A program made the position numbers and the translations under genes. The notes under the pieces were generated by a model, which searched no databases, was not told the origin of the DNA, and worked only from the letters and a program-made list of their open reading frames with translations. From Sphingomonas sp. PsM26 (GTDB taxonomy: Bacteria; Pseudomonadota; Alphaproteobacteria; Sphingomonadales; Sphingomonadaceae), in assembly GCA_030433805.1 (NCBI GenBank), contig JARUXA010000032.1, forward strand, positions 1 to 32,404: 32,404 nucleotides of DNA, read 5' to 3'. Below, in pieces: positions 22,768-31,103 of this stretch (the first letter of the stretch is position 1; each line of letters begins with the position of its first letter).

Positions 22768-22923
22768 CGAAAAAGCGAAAATATTAATCGACGCATAGCC
22801 ATATAAACATTCGACATTATATGTCGTTATTATCGTTGCCTTATTTCTGTCGAGCCGCATGGGATTAGGAAATTAAATAACCTCGTTCCTATCCCACTGG
22901 ACGAAAAGCAGCGGCTGCTCTGT

Positions 22924-25050
22924 ATGCCAAGCTATGACGTGCCCAAACGGGAATCTGATGCTAATTACGATCGTATCGTAGAGTTGGCGGCTGATATCTT
23001 TGGCGTACCGATATGCCTGGTTTCGTTAGTCGGCGAGGATCGGCAATGGTTGCCGGGTCGAGTTGGCTTGGACGTCTTATCGACACCACGCGAAATTGCT
23101 TTCTGCGCGCACACGATCCTGTCCGATAAACCTACAATTATTCCCGATGCCAGCGACGACGTACGTTTTCGTGATAATCCTTTTGTCACGGGGAAGGACC
23201 ATATCCGTTTTTACGCAGGGGCCCCCTTGGTCAGCATGGATGGGGTCAAACTCGGCGCATTCTGTATCCTTGACCGATTAGCGCGGTTCGATTTCAGCTC
23301 TGCTGACATCGAGCGGCTGGTCTGCTTCGCAGAAATCGTTTCGCAGCTACTGGAAAAAGGTCGGTCGGCTCGGACCGGGAGGATTGTGACCAGCTTCTCC
23401 GAAACCACCGGGACCGCTTTGGTCACGTGTGACCACGCCGGCACAATTACATGGTGGAATGCCGCCGCATGCAAGCTGTTTGGGTATCCGGAAGCAGAAG
23501 CGATAGGGCGGCAGCTCGAGCTTATAATCCCGGATCGGTTTCAGCAGGCTCATGCAGCAGGGTTGGCTCGGCTCAGTAATGGTGCACCTCCGGCTCTCAA
23601 TGGAAAACGGGTGGAAATTATCGCACGCCGCAGCGATGGACGAGAGTTCCCAGCCGAACTTGCCATATCGATCTGGCAGGGTCCGGCGGGCATTGAGTTC
23701 GGTGCTCATATTCATGACATCACTGATCGACGGGATAAGGAGCAACGACTGCGCCATCTGGCAAGCCATGATGCCCTAACCGGTCTACTCAACCGCGGCG
23801 AGTTTCGCGCACTTCTCTATCAATGCTTCGATGATCAGGAAGCCGCTGCCGTCATCGCGCTGGATCTGGACGGGTTCAAGCGGGTCAACGATGCATTCGG
23901 GCACGAGGCCGGAGATACGCTTTTGCAGATGATTGCAGTGCGGATGATCGCTGCGATAGAAGGGGGAGCAATTCTGGCGCGCGTAGGCGGTGACGAGTTC
24001 TGCTTACTGCTGCCCAGATGTACGGACCTGGTTCAGATTGGTGCATCCGCTCAGCAGTTGTTGGATGCGTTTGCCGAAGCCTTCGTCATTGGTGATCACT
24101 CGGTCACAATCGGAGCCAGCATCGGTATCGCGCTTGCGCCGCTGCATGCGACCGAAGCCGACGAATTGCTCGTGTGTGCCGATCTTGCCTTATTCAAATC
24201 TAAAAAGCAGGGTGGTCGCTCATATTGTATGTTCAGTGCCGTTATGGCGCGCGAGCAGGCGGCGCGACGCGCATTCAGAGACGAATTGCGCCGGGCATTC
24301 GAACAAGGCCAATGGCGTCTATTCTACCAGCCGCAGGTCTGCTTGCGAGATGGAGCTCTCATTGGTGTTGAGGCACTCTTGCGTTGGCAACATCCAACGC
24401 GCGGACTCCTTTATCCGGCGGCATTCATGCCTTTGTTAGAAAGCCATATCGTCGCCTATGAAGTGGGCTGTTGGGTGCTCGACGAAGCATGTCGTCAACT
24501 CGCCGCGTGGCGCAACCAGGGGCTTATGATAGCGAGAGTCGGCGTAAACTTGTTCGCTGCCCAATTCAGGGCTGGAACTCTCGAAACGATGGTAAGCGCT
24601 GCATTGATGGCTCACGCTTTACGACCGGAAGACATCGAGCTGGAGATTACGGAAACCATCGCGCTAGGCCATGATGACGATGCACTGGGGCCGCTCAAAA
24701 ACCTTTATGATGCTGGGGTCGGCATCGCGCTAGACGATTTCGGTACCGGTTTTGCCTCACTAAGCACGTTACAGCACTTTCCCCTGACTCGTCTCAAGAT
24801 CGACCGGGCCTTCGTCCAAAACATTATGACGGACCCGCAAAGCGCGATTATCGCAAAGAATGTGGCGGCAATCGGCAGGGGACTTGGCTTGTCCGTCATT
24901 GCCGAAGGTATCGAAACGGTGGAGCAGGAACGAGCGCTTCTCGCCGTCGGCTGTGACGAGGGTCAAGGTTTCCGATACGGGCAGGCAGTCGATGGCACCA
25001 CGATGGAGCGATGGATGGTTGCGGTACCGGCTATGTCAACCGCGCGCTGA
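22924..25050 (+). CDS. GAF-PAS-GGDEF-EAL cyclic-di-GMP enzyme
   Basis: 708 residues. GAF domain about 10-145 (RIVELAADIFGVPICLVSLVGEDRQW, REIAFCAHTIL), PAS about 155-275 with TSFSETTGTALVTCD, then GGDEF (GGDEF intact at 355-359) and EAL (EALLRW at 483-488, ITET, DDFGTGFASL, KIDRAF, AEGIET). Both catalytic signatures look complete, so it may make and break cyclic-di-GMP. No membrane helix; it is a cytoplasmic sensor, perhaps of light, oxygen or small ligands through GAF/PAS. The usual GAF start (LDEKQRLL before SYDV) is encoded in frame before ATG 22924 but with no standard start codon there. Confidence 0.92.
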   Translation: MPSYDVPKRESDANYDRIVELAADIFGVPICLVSLVGEDRQWLPGRVGLDVLSTPREIAFCAHTILSDKPTIIPDASDDVRFRDNPFVTGKDHIRFYAGAPLVSMDGVKLGAFCILDRLARFDFSSADIERLVCFAEIVSQLLEKGRSARTGRIVTSFSETTGTALVTCDHAGTITWWNAAACKLFGYPEAEAIGRQLELIIPDRFQQAHAAGLARLSNGAPPALNGKRVEIIARRSDGREFPAELAISIWQGPAGIEFGAHIHDITDRRDKEQRLRHLASHDALTGLLNRGEFRALLYQCFDDQEAAAVIALDLDGFKRVNDAFGHEAGDTLLQMIAVRMIAAIEGGAILARVGGDEFCLLLPRCTDLVQIGASAQQLLDAFAEAFVIGDHSVTIGASIGIALAPLHATEADELLVCADLALFKSKKQGGRSYCMFSAVMAREQAARRAFRDELRRAFEQGQWRLFYQPQVCLRDGALIGVEALLRWQHPTRGLLYPAAFMPLLESHIVAYEVGCWVLDEACRQLAAWRNQGLMIARVGVNLFAAQFRAGTLETMVSAALMAHALRPEDIELEITETIALGHDDDALGPLKNLYDAGVGIALDDFGTGFASLSTLQHFPLTRLKIDRAFVQNIMTDPQSAIIAKNVAAIGRGLGLSVIAEGIETVEQERALLAVGCDEGQGFRYGQAVDGTTMERWMVAVPAMSTAR

Positions 25051-25056
25051 TCCCAA

Positions 25057-25776
25057 CTATGCTACGCGTAATCGACGGTGCAGGTAGCCATCGTCAAATC
25101 CTGCTATCCGGACGATCATATCTGGATCGATAATTTCAAGACTGCCGCGCCCCAAGGCCATCGCCCCTTGTAGGCGCAATTCCTTGAGTACGCGATTGAT
25201 GTGCACAGCGGTCATGCCCAGCGCATCGGCCAGAAGGATTTGCGAGAGCGGCAGAGACAGGGAGTCCTCAGCATTGAGGCCAATGTTACGCGCTCGCAAA
25301 TAAAGCTCGCACATGAGATGCGCTACGCGCTCAGTACTTGTTCGTCGTCCCATGCTCGTGATCCAAGCGCGCATCGTGCCTTCGTCAATCAGTTGCGAAA
25401 TATACATAGCACGCGCGATCGCCGGGCGGCGATCCATGAGCGCATCCATATCAACGCGTTCGATCGTCGCAACTTTTGCCGGCGTAATCGTCTGGATGCT
25501 ATGATCCATTTCCGCCAGAAGTCCGATATGCAAATCGCAGGCGTCGCCGGGCATAAGGAACGCAAGCACTTGCCGGGTGCCGCTTGGCAGCACCTTGTAG
25601 CGACATGCCCAGCCTTCAAGCATTATGAACACCGGACCCGGTCGATCGCCCTCGCGGATCAGGTCGTGCCTTGCGGGAAAATGGCGGGACCGTGAGCTTG
25701 CCGCAGCTAGCGATTTCACATCTTCATCGTCGAGTGTGGCGAAACCACATAATTTATCTGTGAAGCGATTACCCAT
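25057..25776 (-). CDS. Crp/Fnr-family transcription regulator (second)
   Basis: 239 residues with AAGGAG just before the ATG. The barrel domain is at about 25-135 (HDLIREGDRPGPVFIMLEGWACRYKVLPSG, MPGDACDLHIGLL). The DNA-binding domain LPLSQILLADALGMTAVHINRVLKELRLQGAM is near the C-terminus. There is no cysteine cluster. It is a paralogue of the regulator at 21314, and like it is accompanied by a small helical protein, here divergent at 25950. Convergent with the GGDEF-EAL gene, six bases apart. The signal it senses is unknown. Confidence 0.88.
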   Translation of the reverse strand: MGNRFTDKLCGFATLDDEDVKSLAAASSRSRHFPARHDLIREGDRPGPVFIMLEGWACRYKVLPSGTRQVLAFLMPGDACDLHIGLLAEMDHSIQTITPAKVATIERVDMDALMDRRPAIARAMYISQLIDEGTMRAWITSMGRRTSTERVAHLMCELYLRARNIGLNAEDSLSLPLSQILLADALGMTAVHINRVLKELRLQGAMALGRGSLEIIDPDMIVRIAGFDDGYLHRRLRVA

Positions 25777-25949
25777 CGCTCCTTGTCACATGCTTGTCGA
25801 ATTTATCATATTGCTCAATGTTATAGACAAATATTGATCCCAGTGGAGTTTAATCGCAATAGATCTGCTAGACCAACGTCATCGTCGGCTCAACATAGGC
25901 TCTGACGACTGTGGGCATCGAAGCGCTCTCGCCTGCTTGGAGCGCAACA

Positions 25950-26231
25950 ATGGTCGATCTCTCCAACGATAATGAGCTTGTGCGACCCGTTCCTGGGCTT
26001 CACGAGCCCGATGCCCATGGCCAGGCCGCGATGCTACTGGTTGAAAGTCTCATCCACGGTTTGATTGCACGGTCAGTTATCCAGGTTGCAGATGCAATCG
26101 ATATGGTGACGGTTGCGATTGACGTCAAAATGGAGATCGCCGCAGATCTCGGCGACAATCAAGATACGAAGGACAAGACCCTTGGGCTTCTATCGGTTAT
26201 CCGCGAAAGCCTGAGCCTGGATATTGACTAA
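25950..26231 (+). CDS. Small conserved protein, paralogue of the one at 22549
   Basis: 93 residues from ATG 25950 with GGAG nearby; the longer frame from 25911 adds thirteen residues. Core DAHGQAAMLLVESLIHGLIARSVIQVADAIDMVTVAIDVKMEIA is helical and matches the paralogue. The acidic linker and final helix (LGLLSVIRESLSLDID) are extra. It is divergent from the second Crp/Fnr gene and upstream of the kinase at 26383. Small proteins of this type are widespread in sphingomonads beside stress or signalling genes, as far as I recall; function unknown. Confidence 0.7.
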   Translation: MVDLSNDNELVRPVPGLHEPDAHGQAAMLLVESLIHGLIARSVIQVADAIDMVTVAIDVKMEIAADLGDNQDTKDKTLGLLSVIRESLSLDID

Positions 26232-26382
26232 CCTACAACCGAAACCGGTCCGCCTCGCAAACTCTCTTCGATCTTTACATAGATGAACTATCTGAGCCGG
26301 TTTGTCCCTACGCTTAAATAGCGGGTGGGGCTTACCCGAAGAGAATGCTCAAGACACGTCGCAAATACCGATCGGGGGCAAT

Positions 26383-27126
26383 ATGCATGTTGAGTTAAGC
26401 TCACATCTACACGCCATGCAAATCCTGTCTCCACCCGAGTTGGAAGCCGGATTGCTAGAGTTGTTCGCGCCGACACTTTCGTCGACGCCGCTCAATACGG
26501 CAGCCCTTCGAAGCGAGCATGCGCGTCTCTGGCGAGCGGATGCAATCCACCGCGCGAGGAACATGGCCCAACTCACACGCTCATTTGCGGAGGTCGTGGA
26601 CCATCCCTCGCGGCGCAGGCTGCCAACTGAGGTGACAACCCAGGCGAGGCGCCTCTCCAGAGCTTACGAAGAGCTTGGAGTACAAAGCGACGCCCTAGCG
26701 CATGTGCCCTGCGCCGCTTTACTCACTGAGATCACCACCCGATTAGCGGACATATTTGGCCGTTCAAGGCAGATTGCGCTAACGATTTCCGCAGAGGCGG
26801 TTCTGCTTCCAACGGATGTACGACGTGCACTCGTGCTGATGGCTAGCGAGTTGGTTATCAATGCCTTGAAGTACGGATATTCGACAGAGGCCGGCGGTAC
26901 AATAACGGTCACTTTGGCCGCCAATCATGGCGTGGTGGAACTGATTGTCGAGGATGATGGGATCGGCGACGCCGAAACCTATACCCCAGGGCAGGGCGGC
27001 GGGTTACTCCATCAACTCAGTGCCGTCATTGGCGCGAAGGTGACGAGGACATCGGGCAGGAAGGGGCATGGCTTTCGAGTTGTAACGACTGTGCCGATCA
27101 ACGCTTCGCTTGGCGATTGCTGTTGA
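26383..27126 (+). CDS. Soluble histidine kinase (HWE/HisKA_2-like)
   Basis: 247 residues from ATG 26383 with GGGGGC upstream. His56 in ADAIHRARNM is the likely phospho-acceptor, followed by a helical dimerisation region. The ATP-binding part has N-box ELVINALKYGY (Asn160), G1-box VEDDGIGD and a G2-like GGGLLHQLSAVIG, with GHGFRVVTTVPI at the end. There is no sensor domain or membrane helix, so partner proteins may supply the signal. Its stop overlaps the TTG start of the ECF sigma gene, a coupling typical of kinases that control an ECF sigma pathway. Confidence 0.8.
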   Translation: MHVELSSHLHAMQILSPPELEAGLLELFAPTLSSTPLNTAALRSEHARLWRADAIHRARNMAQLTRSFAEVVDHPSRRRLPTEVTTQARRLSRAYEELGVQSDALAHVPCAALLTEITTRLADIFGRSRQIALTISAEAVLLPTDVRRALVLMASELVINALKYGYSTEAGGTITVTLAANHGVVELIVEDDGIGDAETYTPGQGGGLLHQLSAVIGAKVTRTSGRKGHGFRVVTTVPINASLGDCC

Positions 27127-27731
27127 GTTCGATTGATCCGTCACAAGAGGCACCGTTCGCTAGATCTAGTATTCAAGACGTTTCCACACATCATGATGCG
27201 GAATGGCTTGCAAGGGCAATGGATCGGGTGTTGCTTGGCGACTGAGCTACCTTTTAGGAGGTCTACCAACGTACTTCCACAAAGCTGTTTGGTATTTGCC
27301 TACGCATTCTTGCGGAACGTGCGGAAGCCGAGGACGCGCTACACGAGACCTACGTCATTATTTGGCGTCGGGCGGCGATGTACGACGAGACGCGTGGCGC
27401 GGCGATGACCTGGATGATGACCATCGCGAGAAACCGTGCAGTTGACCGGCTACGCAGCTCCGGCCGAATGTCTACGGCGCCAATCGAGCTAGTAGAGCAT
27501 ATCGCGGACAGCCGCCCGCTCGCATTCGAAATTTTGGAAATGCGCGACGAGCAGCGTCAGCTATCGGATGGTCTCCAAACAATCGATCCTCTCGACGCTC
27601 TCCTGATCCGCACCGAATTCCTCGAAGGATCGACCTACGCGGAATTGGCACAGCGGACAGGTATGCCGCTCGGCACCGTCAAAAGCCGTGTACGGCGGGC
27701 ACTACCAAAATTGCGAGCGTTTTTTCCGTGA
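27123..27731 (+). pseudogene. ECF-type sigma factor with two nonsense codons
   Basis: One frame runs from TTG 27123, overlapping the kinase stop, to 27731 (203 codons). It starts MSSIDPSQEAPF and passes DAEWLARAMDRVLLGD, then meets TGA (27243) and TAG (27255), and continues EVYQRTSTKLFGICLRILAE, RAEAEDALHETYVIIWRRA (region 2), MTWMMTIARNRAVDRLR, and a region 4 HTH (YAELAQRTGMPLGTVKSRVRRAL). Both stops lie early in region 2.1, where intact homologues have Arg and a charged or polar residue. Truncation before region 2 destroys function unless a re-start occurs; the ATG at 27378 would give 117 residues lacking most of region 2. Confidence 0.85.
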
Positions 27732-27941
27732 CGCGTGGGTTAGAGAACGGTCAAACTCATACAGTTTTGACACCGGCACCCCGCCCTCGGTTTTCCAAGG
27801 GTTAGCGAGAGTCGTAGCCTGTTCACAAAGTCGGCTGCTCAAGATGGCAACCGGTTCGGTTATGCCCGCCAAAGCGCGTTAGAGATCGAACAGAACAAAT
27901 TTGCCATACCGTGGATCTATGGCAAACATTAGAATTGGCCG

Positions 27942-28310
27942 TTAGACGCCAATAGCTAACAAGTTGCGGATTTTGGCGCGGGTGAACGGCTTTTCCGACC
28001 GTGGAAGACCTCGAAATCGCTCCTCGATACTGCCCACCTCGTAGCCGGTGCAGAGGATGGTAAAAACTTCTTTAGCGATAAGCCGGTCCACTACCGGCGT
28101 ACTCATGCTGCCATCGAGATTGAGGTCGACGATAGCGACGTCGATTTTAGAACAGTGTTCGATCCACCCAACCGCGTTTGGTATGTCAGTCGCCCACATC
28201 ACGGTAGCGCCGAGCTCTTCCAGGTAAGACACCAAGCCAATCGCGACGAGTGCGTCGTCCTCAACCACCAGAATGTGGCGACTTTCAAGCCAGGGTGCCC
28301 GGTCATCCAT
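27942..28310 (-). CDS. Single-domain response regulator
   Basis: 122 residues. Acidic pair in VVEDDALVA (17-19), phospho-acceptor Asp62 in IVDLNLDG, the conserved Thr position in LCTGYE and Lys107 in SEKPF. There is no output domain. The ATG lies inside the last codons of the HWE kinase (8-nt overlap), so the pair is made together and the kinase probably phosphorylates this receiver. This class is common in alphaproteobacterial stress pathways, where small receivers relay or quench phosphate. The downstream 27732-27941 is non-coding. Confidence 0.9.
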   Translation of the reverse strand: MDDRAPWLESRHILVVEDDALVAIGLVSYLEELGATVMWATDIPNAVGWIEHCSKIDVAIVDLNLDGSMSTPVVDRLIAKEVFTILCTGYEVGSIEERFRGLPRSEKPFTRAKIRNLLAIGV

Positions 28311-29322
28311 GAAGGTCGCCTGAATGATTGTGTCTCAGTGGCAGGTTAATAGTACACGCCATCTCACCCGCCGTGAGTCTCATGTCAGTCTCCGCGCCAA
28401 GCTGATGAGGCAGTGCCTGCTCTATCAGGATCCGGCCATAGCCACGCCGCGCAGTTGCCGATGATCGCTCGAGAACACCGGTCTCCCGCCAGTTCAGGTG
28501 CAGCCACGGCCGATCGCCCCGAACATGTTCATACCAGTGGATCTGCAAGCGACCATGCGGGGTGGCTAGCGCCCCGTATTTCAGAGCGTTGGTGGAAAGC
28601 TCATGAACCGCAAGCGCTAGGGTTTGTGCAGTTGAGTTCCGCACCACCGTATCTGGGCCGGCGGCCTCGACTTGATCGCCCATCTGTTCCTCCGCAAGCG
28701 CTTTCAGCTCCATCTCGATCAGTCGGCGAATGGTGATCGGCTCGTCTTCAGAGGTCGATAGCAAGCCCTGTACCCGGCTCAACGCGGCCAATCTATTCTC
28801 GAAGCGGTCGCGAAAACTATCAAGGGTATCGGCACGTTGTAACGTCTGCATCGCGATCGAGTGAATGACACCGATCAGATTGCGAGTTCGATGCTGCAAT
28901 TCAGCAACGAGCACCTTTTGCTGTGATTGCAGTCGGCGGAGGTCATCGACGTCAGTCGACGTGCCAATCCATTCGAGGATCGAGCCCGTATCGTCACGGA
29001 TCGGACTACCGCGTGTCTGGAACCATCTGAAACCGCCATCCTGACTGCAGATTCGAAGCTCAGCGCTGAATTTGCCTACCGCAGGGGCGCTCCTCCACGC
29101 TTCCTTTGCTGTCTCACGATCATCGGGGTGCACTACGTTTAGCCAACCAGACTCGACGCTGTCGTTGACTGTTTGCCCTGTATATCGAGCCCATTGTGGG
29201 CTGGACCAAGTCCACGACCCTTGCCCCACTGAGCGCCAAATCATCTGTGGCATGCCCTCGACCAACGCAAGGAGCCAAGCCTCGCTCTCGCGAGAGACAA
29301 CTAAATCAGCAGCCTTGTTCAA
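28303..29322 (-). CDS. PAS-domain HWE histidine kinase
   Basis: 339 residues from TTG 29322; the ATG just upstream at 29327 leads to a stop after two codons. A PAS sensor is at about 10-130 (MIWRSVGQGSWTWSSPQWARYTGQT, WLNVVHPDDRE, WFQTRGSPIRDD, WIGTSTDVDD). The HWE kinase core follows: His144 in ELQHRTRNLIGVIHS, HELSTNALKYGAL at 240-252 and WRETG at 278-282, which names the class. No membrane helix. PAS-HWE kinases often sense light or redox through flavin, but no LOV cysteine motif is visible here. It overlaps the response regulator by 8 nt. Confidence 0.92.
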   Translation of the reverse strand: MNKAADLVVSRESEAWLLALVEGMPQMIWRSVGQGSWTWSSPQWARYTGQTVNDSVESGWLNVVHPDDRETAKEAWRSAPAVGKFSAELRICSQDGGFRWFQTRGSPIRDDTGSILEWIGTSTDVDDLRRLQSQQKVLVAELQHRTRNLIGVIHSIAMQTLQRADTLDSFRDRFENRLAALSRVQGLLSTSEDEPITIRRLIEMELKALAEEQMGDQVEAAGPDTVVRNSTAQTLALAVHELSTNALKYGALATPHGRLQIHWYEHVRGDRPWLHLNWRETGVLERSSATARRGYGRILIEQALPHQLGAETDMRLTAGEMACTINLPLRHNHSGDLHG

Positions 29323-29731
29323 AGCATTACCCTGTTCACAACTAACATAGGTAGGCTAGCTAAGTGCCTGCCCTGATAATTAACATAGTTTAAGTATCTT
29401 TCGACCTTTGCCTGTTTTAGCGCCTGATGCCTCAAACCGTGAACTCAGACCGGATGGCTGCTCCAAAGCGGATTATCTGTTTTTCCCGTCTTTAGGTCGT
29501 ATAGATGGCCGATGCGGCCGCGAAGAAGCCCCCGCTCAACAAGATAAACGAATGTCCGAAAGTAGTAGGCGGGGGAGGGCGCTCCAATGTCCACAAGTGG
29601 GTCATCCAGAGTATGCGAATCCGTGGTGTTTGATCACCATCGATTCCATAAAACTATTCCAGAGCTGCTCACGCAGCCGATCAGGATGATTGAGCTGCCG
29701 CTTGCTAGGCAACGCCTCGACCAGCGTTCGC
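29323..29731. other. Intergenic region, at most a tiny ORF
   Basis: No convincing gene. A 42-residue frame (29505-29633, +) starting MADAAAKKPPLNKINECPK is the only protein-like stretch, with AGG ten bases upstream; I would not call it without comparison. Confidence 0.25.
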
Positions 29732-30397
29732 TCACCGCCCTAGCGGAGAGTGGGCATATCCGGCGAGCAGAGCCGCGGCATCGTCGTAGATCGCAATCGC
29801 CCCAGCGTTGCGCAGTACGTCATTAGAAAACTTACCAGATCGTAGGCCGATAGCCGCGATCCCGCACTTCCGGGCAGCCTCGATGTCGTAGGGTGTGTCA
29901 CCTACAACGACCACCTCATCGGCGCTGATCCCTTCCAGCTTATCCAGCGCGGTTGCAAAGATTTCGGGCGCCGGTTTGGTATGCTTCACATCGTCGCTGC
30001 TGGTCGTAGCGGCAACGAACTCGCGTGCATCCAACAGTCCTAGATAATGATCAAGTTCGCTTGCGGATGCCGATGACGCGAGTACGATCTTCTGTCCATT
30101 CTGATGAGCGTGCGCCAACAGTTCGTGCGCTTGCAGGAATGGCTTGGCCTCGCCGAGGAACTTCGTTTTGAAGACAGCGCTATGCGCGTCACCGAGTTTA
30201 TCCTGCGCGGCTTCGTCAAGGTCTGGCAGCAATGTCGGCACGAGCATGTCCGTCCCTTTGCCGATCTGGTCATGCACGACCTGCCGGTCGAATTTCTCGC
30301 CGATGCTGGCGAAGGCCTCCTCCCACGCCAGCACGTGCATGTCATTGCTATCGACCAGGGTGCCGTCGATGTCGAAGAGGATGGCTTTGATTTGCAT
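29732..30397 (-). CDS. HAD-superfamily phosphatase (phosphoglycolate phosphatase / beta-phosphoglucomutase type)
   Basis: 221 residues with AGGACA before the ATG. HAD motif I DIDGTLVDS (nucleophile Asp, residues 9-17), a helical cap domain (about 18-85), motif II LASSAS, motif III Lys in HTKPAPEIF and motif IV VVVGDTPYDIEAA. These give a complete Mg-dependent phosphohydrolase of subfamily IA. Likely substrates are small sugar or glycolate phosphates. It follows the transaldolase-like gene by 51 bp on the same strand, consistent with a small carbohydrate-phosphate operon. Confidence 0.9.
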   Translation of the reverse strand: MQIKAILFDIDGTLVDSNDMHVLAWEEAFASIGEKFDRQVVHDQIGKGTDMLVPTLLPDLDEAAQDKLGDAHSAVFKTKFLGEAKPFLQAHELLAHAHQNGQKIVLASSASASELDHYLGLLDAREFVAATTSSDDVKHTKPAPEIFATALDKLEGISADEVVVVGDTPYDIEAARKCGIAAIGLRSGKFSNDVLRNAGAIAIYDDAAALLAGYAHSPLGR

Positions 30398-30448
30398 GAA
30401 TATGTCCTGGAGTTCGTCTGATTGGTGCCTCGATGCGTGCGGCTGGCA

Positions 30449-30829
30449 CTATTGCTGGCGAACGCTCGTTGCGGTCTCCTCCGGTGCTGCCGCAGCTGGC
30501 GTGCCGGTTGAAGCGCCATCGCCGCTTGCAGGCTTCACGGCCCCGGCCGGCATCACCTCCGCTCCCGCGTTCTTGAGCTGGTCCTCGACCGATGCGATCA
30601 GGTCGTCCCAGCTCTGCACGAAAGAGGCGAGGCCCTCCCGTTCGAGCGTTTCTGCGACGTCCAACAAATCGATGCCCAACGTCGCAAGTTCATTGATCGT
30701 CTGACGCGCATCCGAGTAGCGGCTGCTGATCGTGTCTGGGACGGCTTCGCTAAACTCGCCGAGAGCGTCGAGGGTCTCTCGAAGCAGCGGCTCCTGCGTG
30801 CAGCTATCTGCCACGTTGACCTTTCCCAT
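30449..30829 (-). CDS. Transaldolase C-terminal-like fragment
   Basis: 126 residues. TLDALGEFSEAVPDTI, SDARQTINELATLGIDLLDVAETLEREGLASFVQSWDDLIASVEDQL closely follows the last ~80 residues of bacterial transaldolases (the helix after the barrel). The catalytic lysine barrel is absent, so it has no transaldolase activity. An Ala/Pro/Gly-rich tail (ASTGTPAAAAPEE) follows. No barrel-coding sequence is found upstream before the promoter region, so it is either a remnant or a stand-alone domain that has been kept. The start could be GTG five codons in, which has GGAAAGG before it. Confidence 0.7.
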   Translation of the reverse strand: MGKVNVADSCTQEPLLRETLDALGEFSEAVPDTISSRYSDARQTINELATLGIDLLDVAETLEREGLASFVQSWDDLIASVEDQLKNAGAEVMPAGAVKPASGDGASTGTPAAAAPEETATSVRQQ

Positions 30830-31103
30830 TTCGCCATCGTTTATAGGACGGTCGCCAGCAGTGAACGTTGATGCGGCGACACCGCGCTGCGGGCCGCTTA
30901 TAAGGCAGAGATAAAAAGTAGCTCTTCTCCCCTCAGTGGCGCCTCTGCGGTGCCGTTTGATAGGGTGCCGTATGGTCCTCCCTAGCTAGGACCCCAGGCG
31001 GACCAATGGGCCAATCCAAGCTAGTTTTTTAGATGTTCTCTTTCGGCGCAAATCGGACCGGCGATAGTAGGAACCCTGAGGGTAAACCCAATGGAGCCGA
31101 GGA

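Noticed and set aside
27133..27445. Two overlapping plus-strand open frames before the sigma region
   Set aside because: The frame continuous with the sigma product explains the sequence; these arise because of its two stop codons.
29408..29689. 93-residue plus-strand open frame in the gap
   Set aside because: No start signal and no protein-like pattern.
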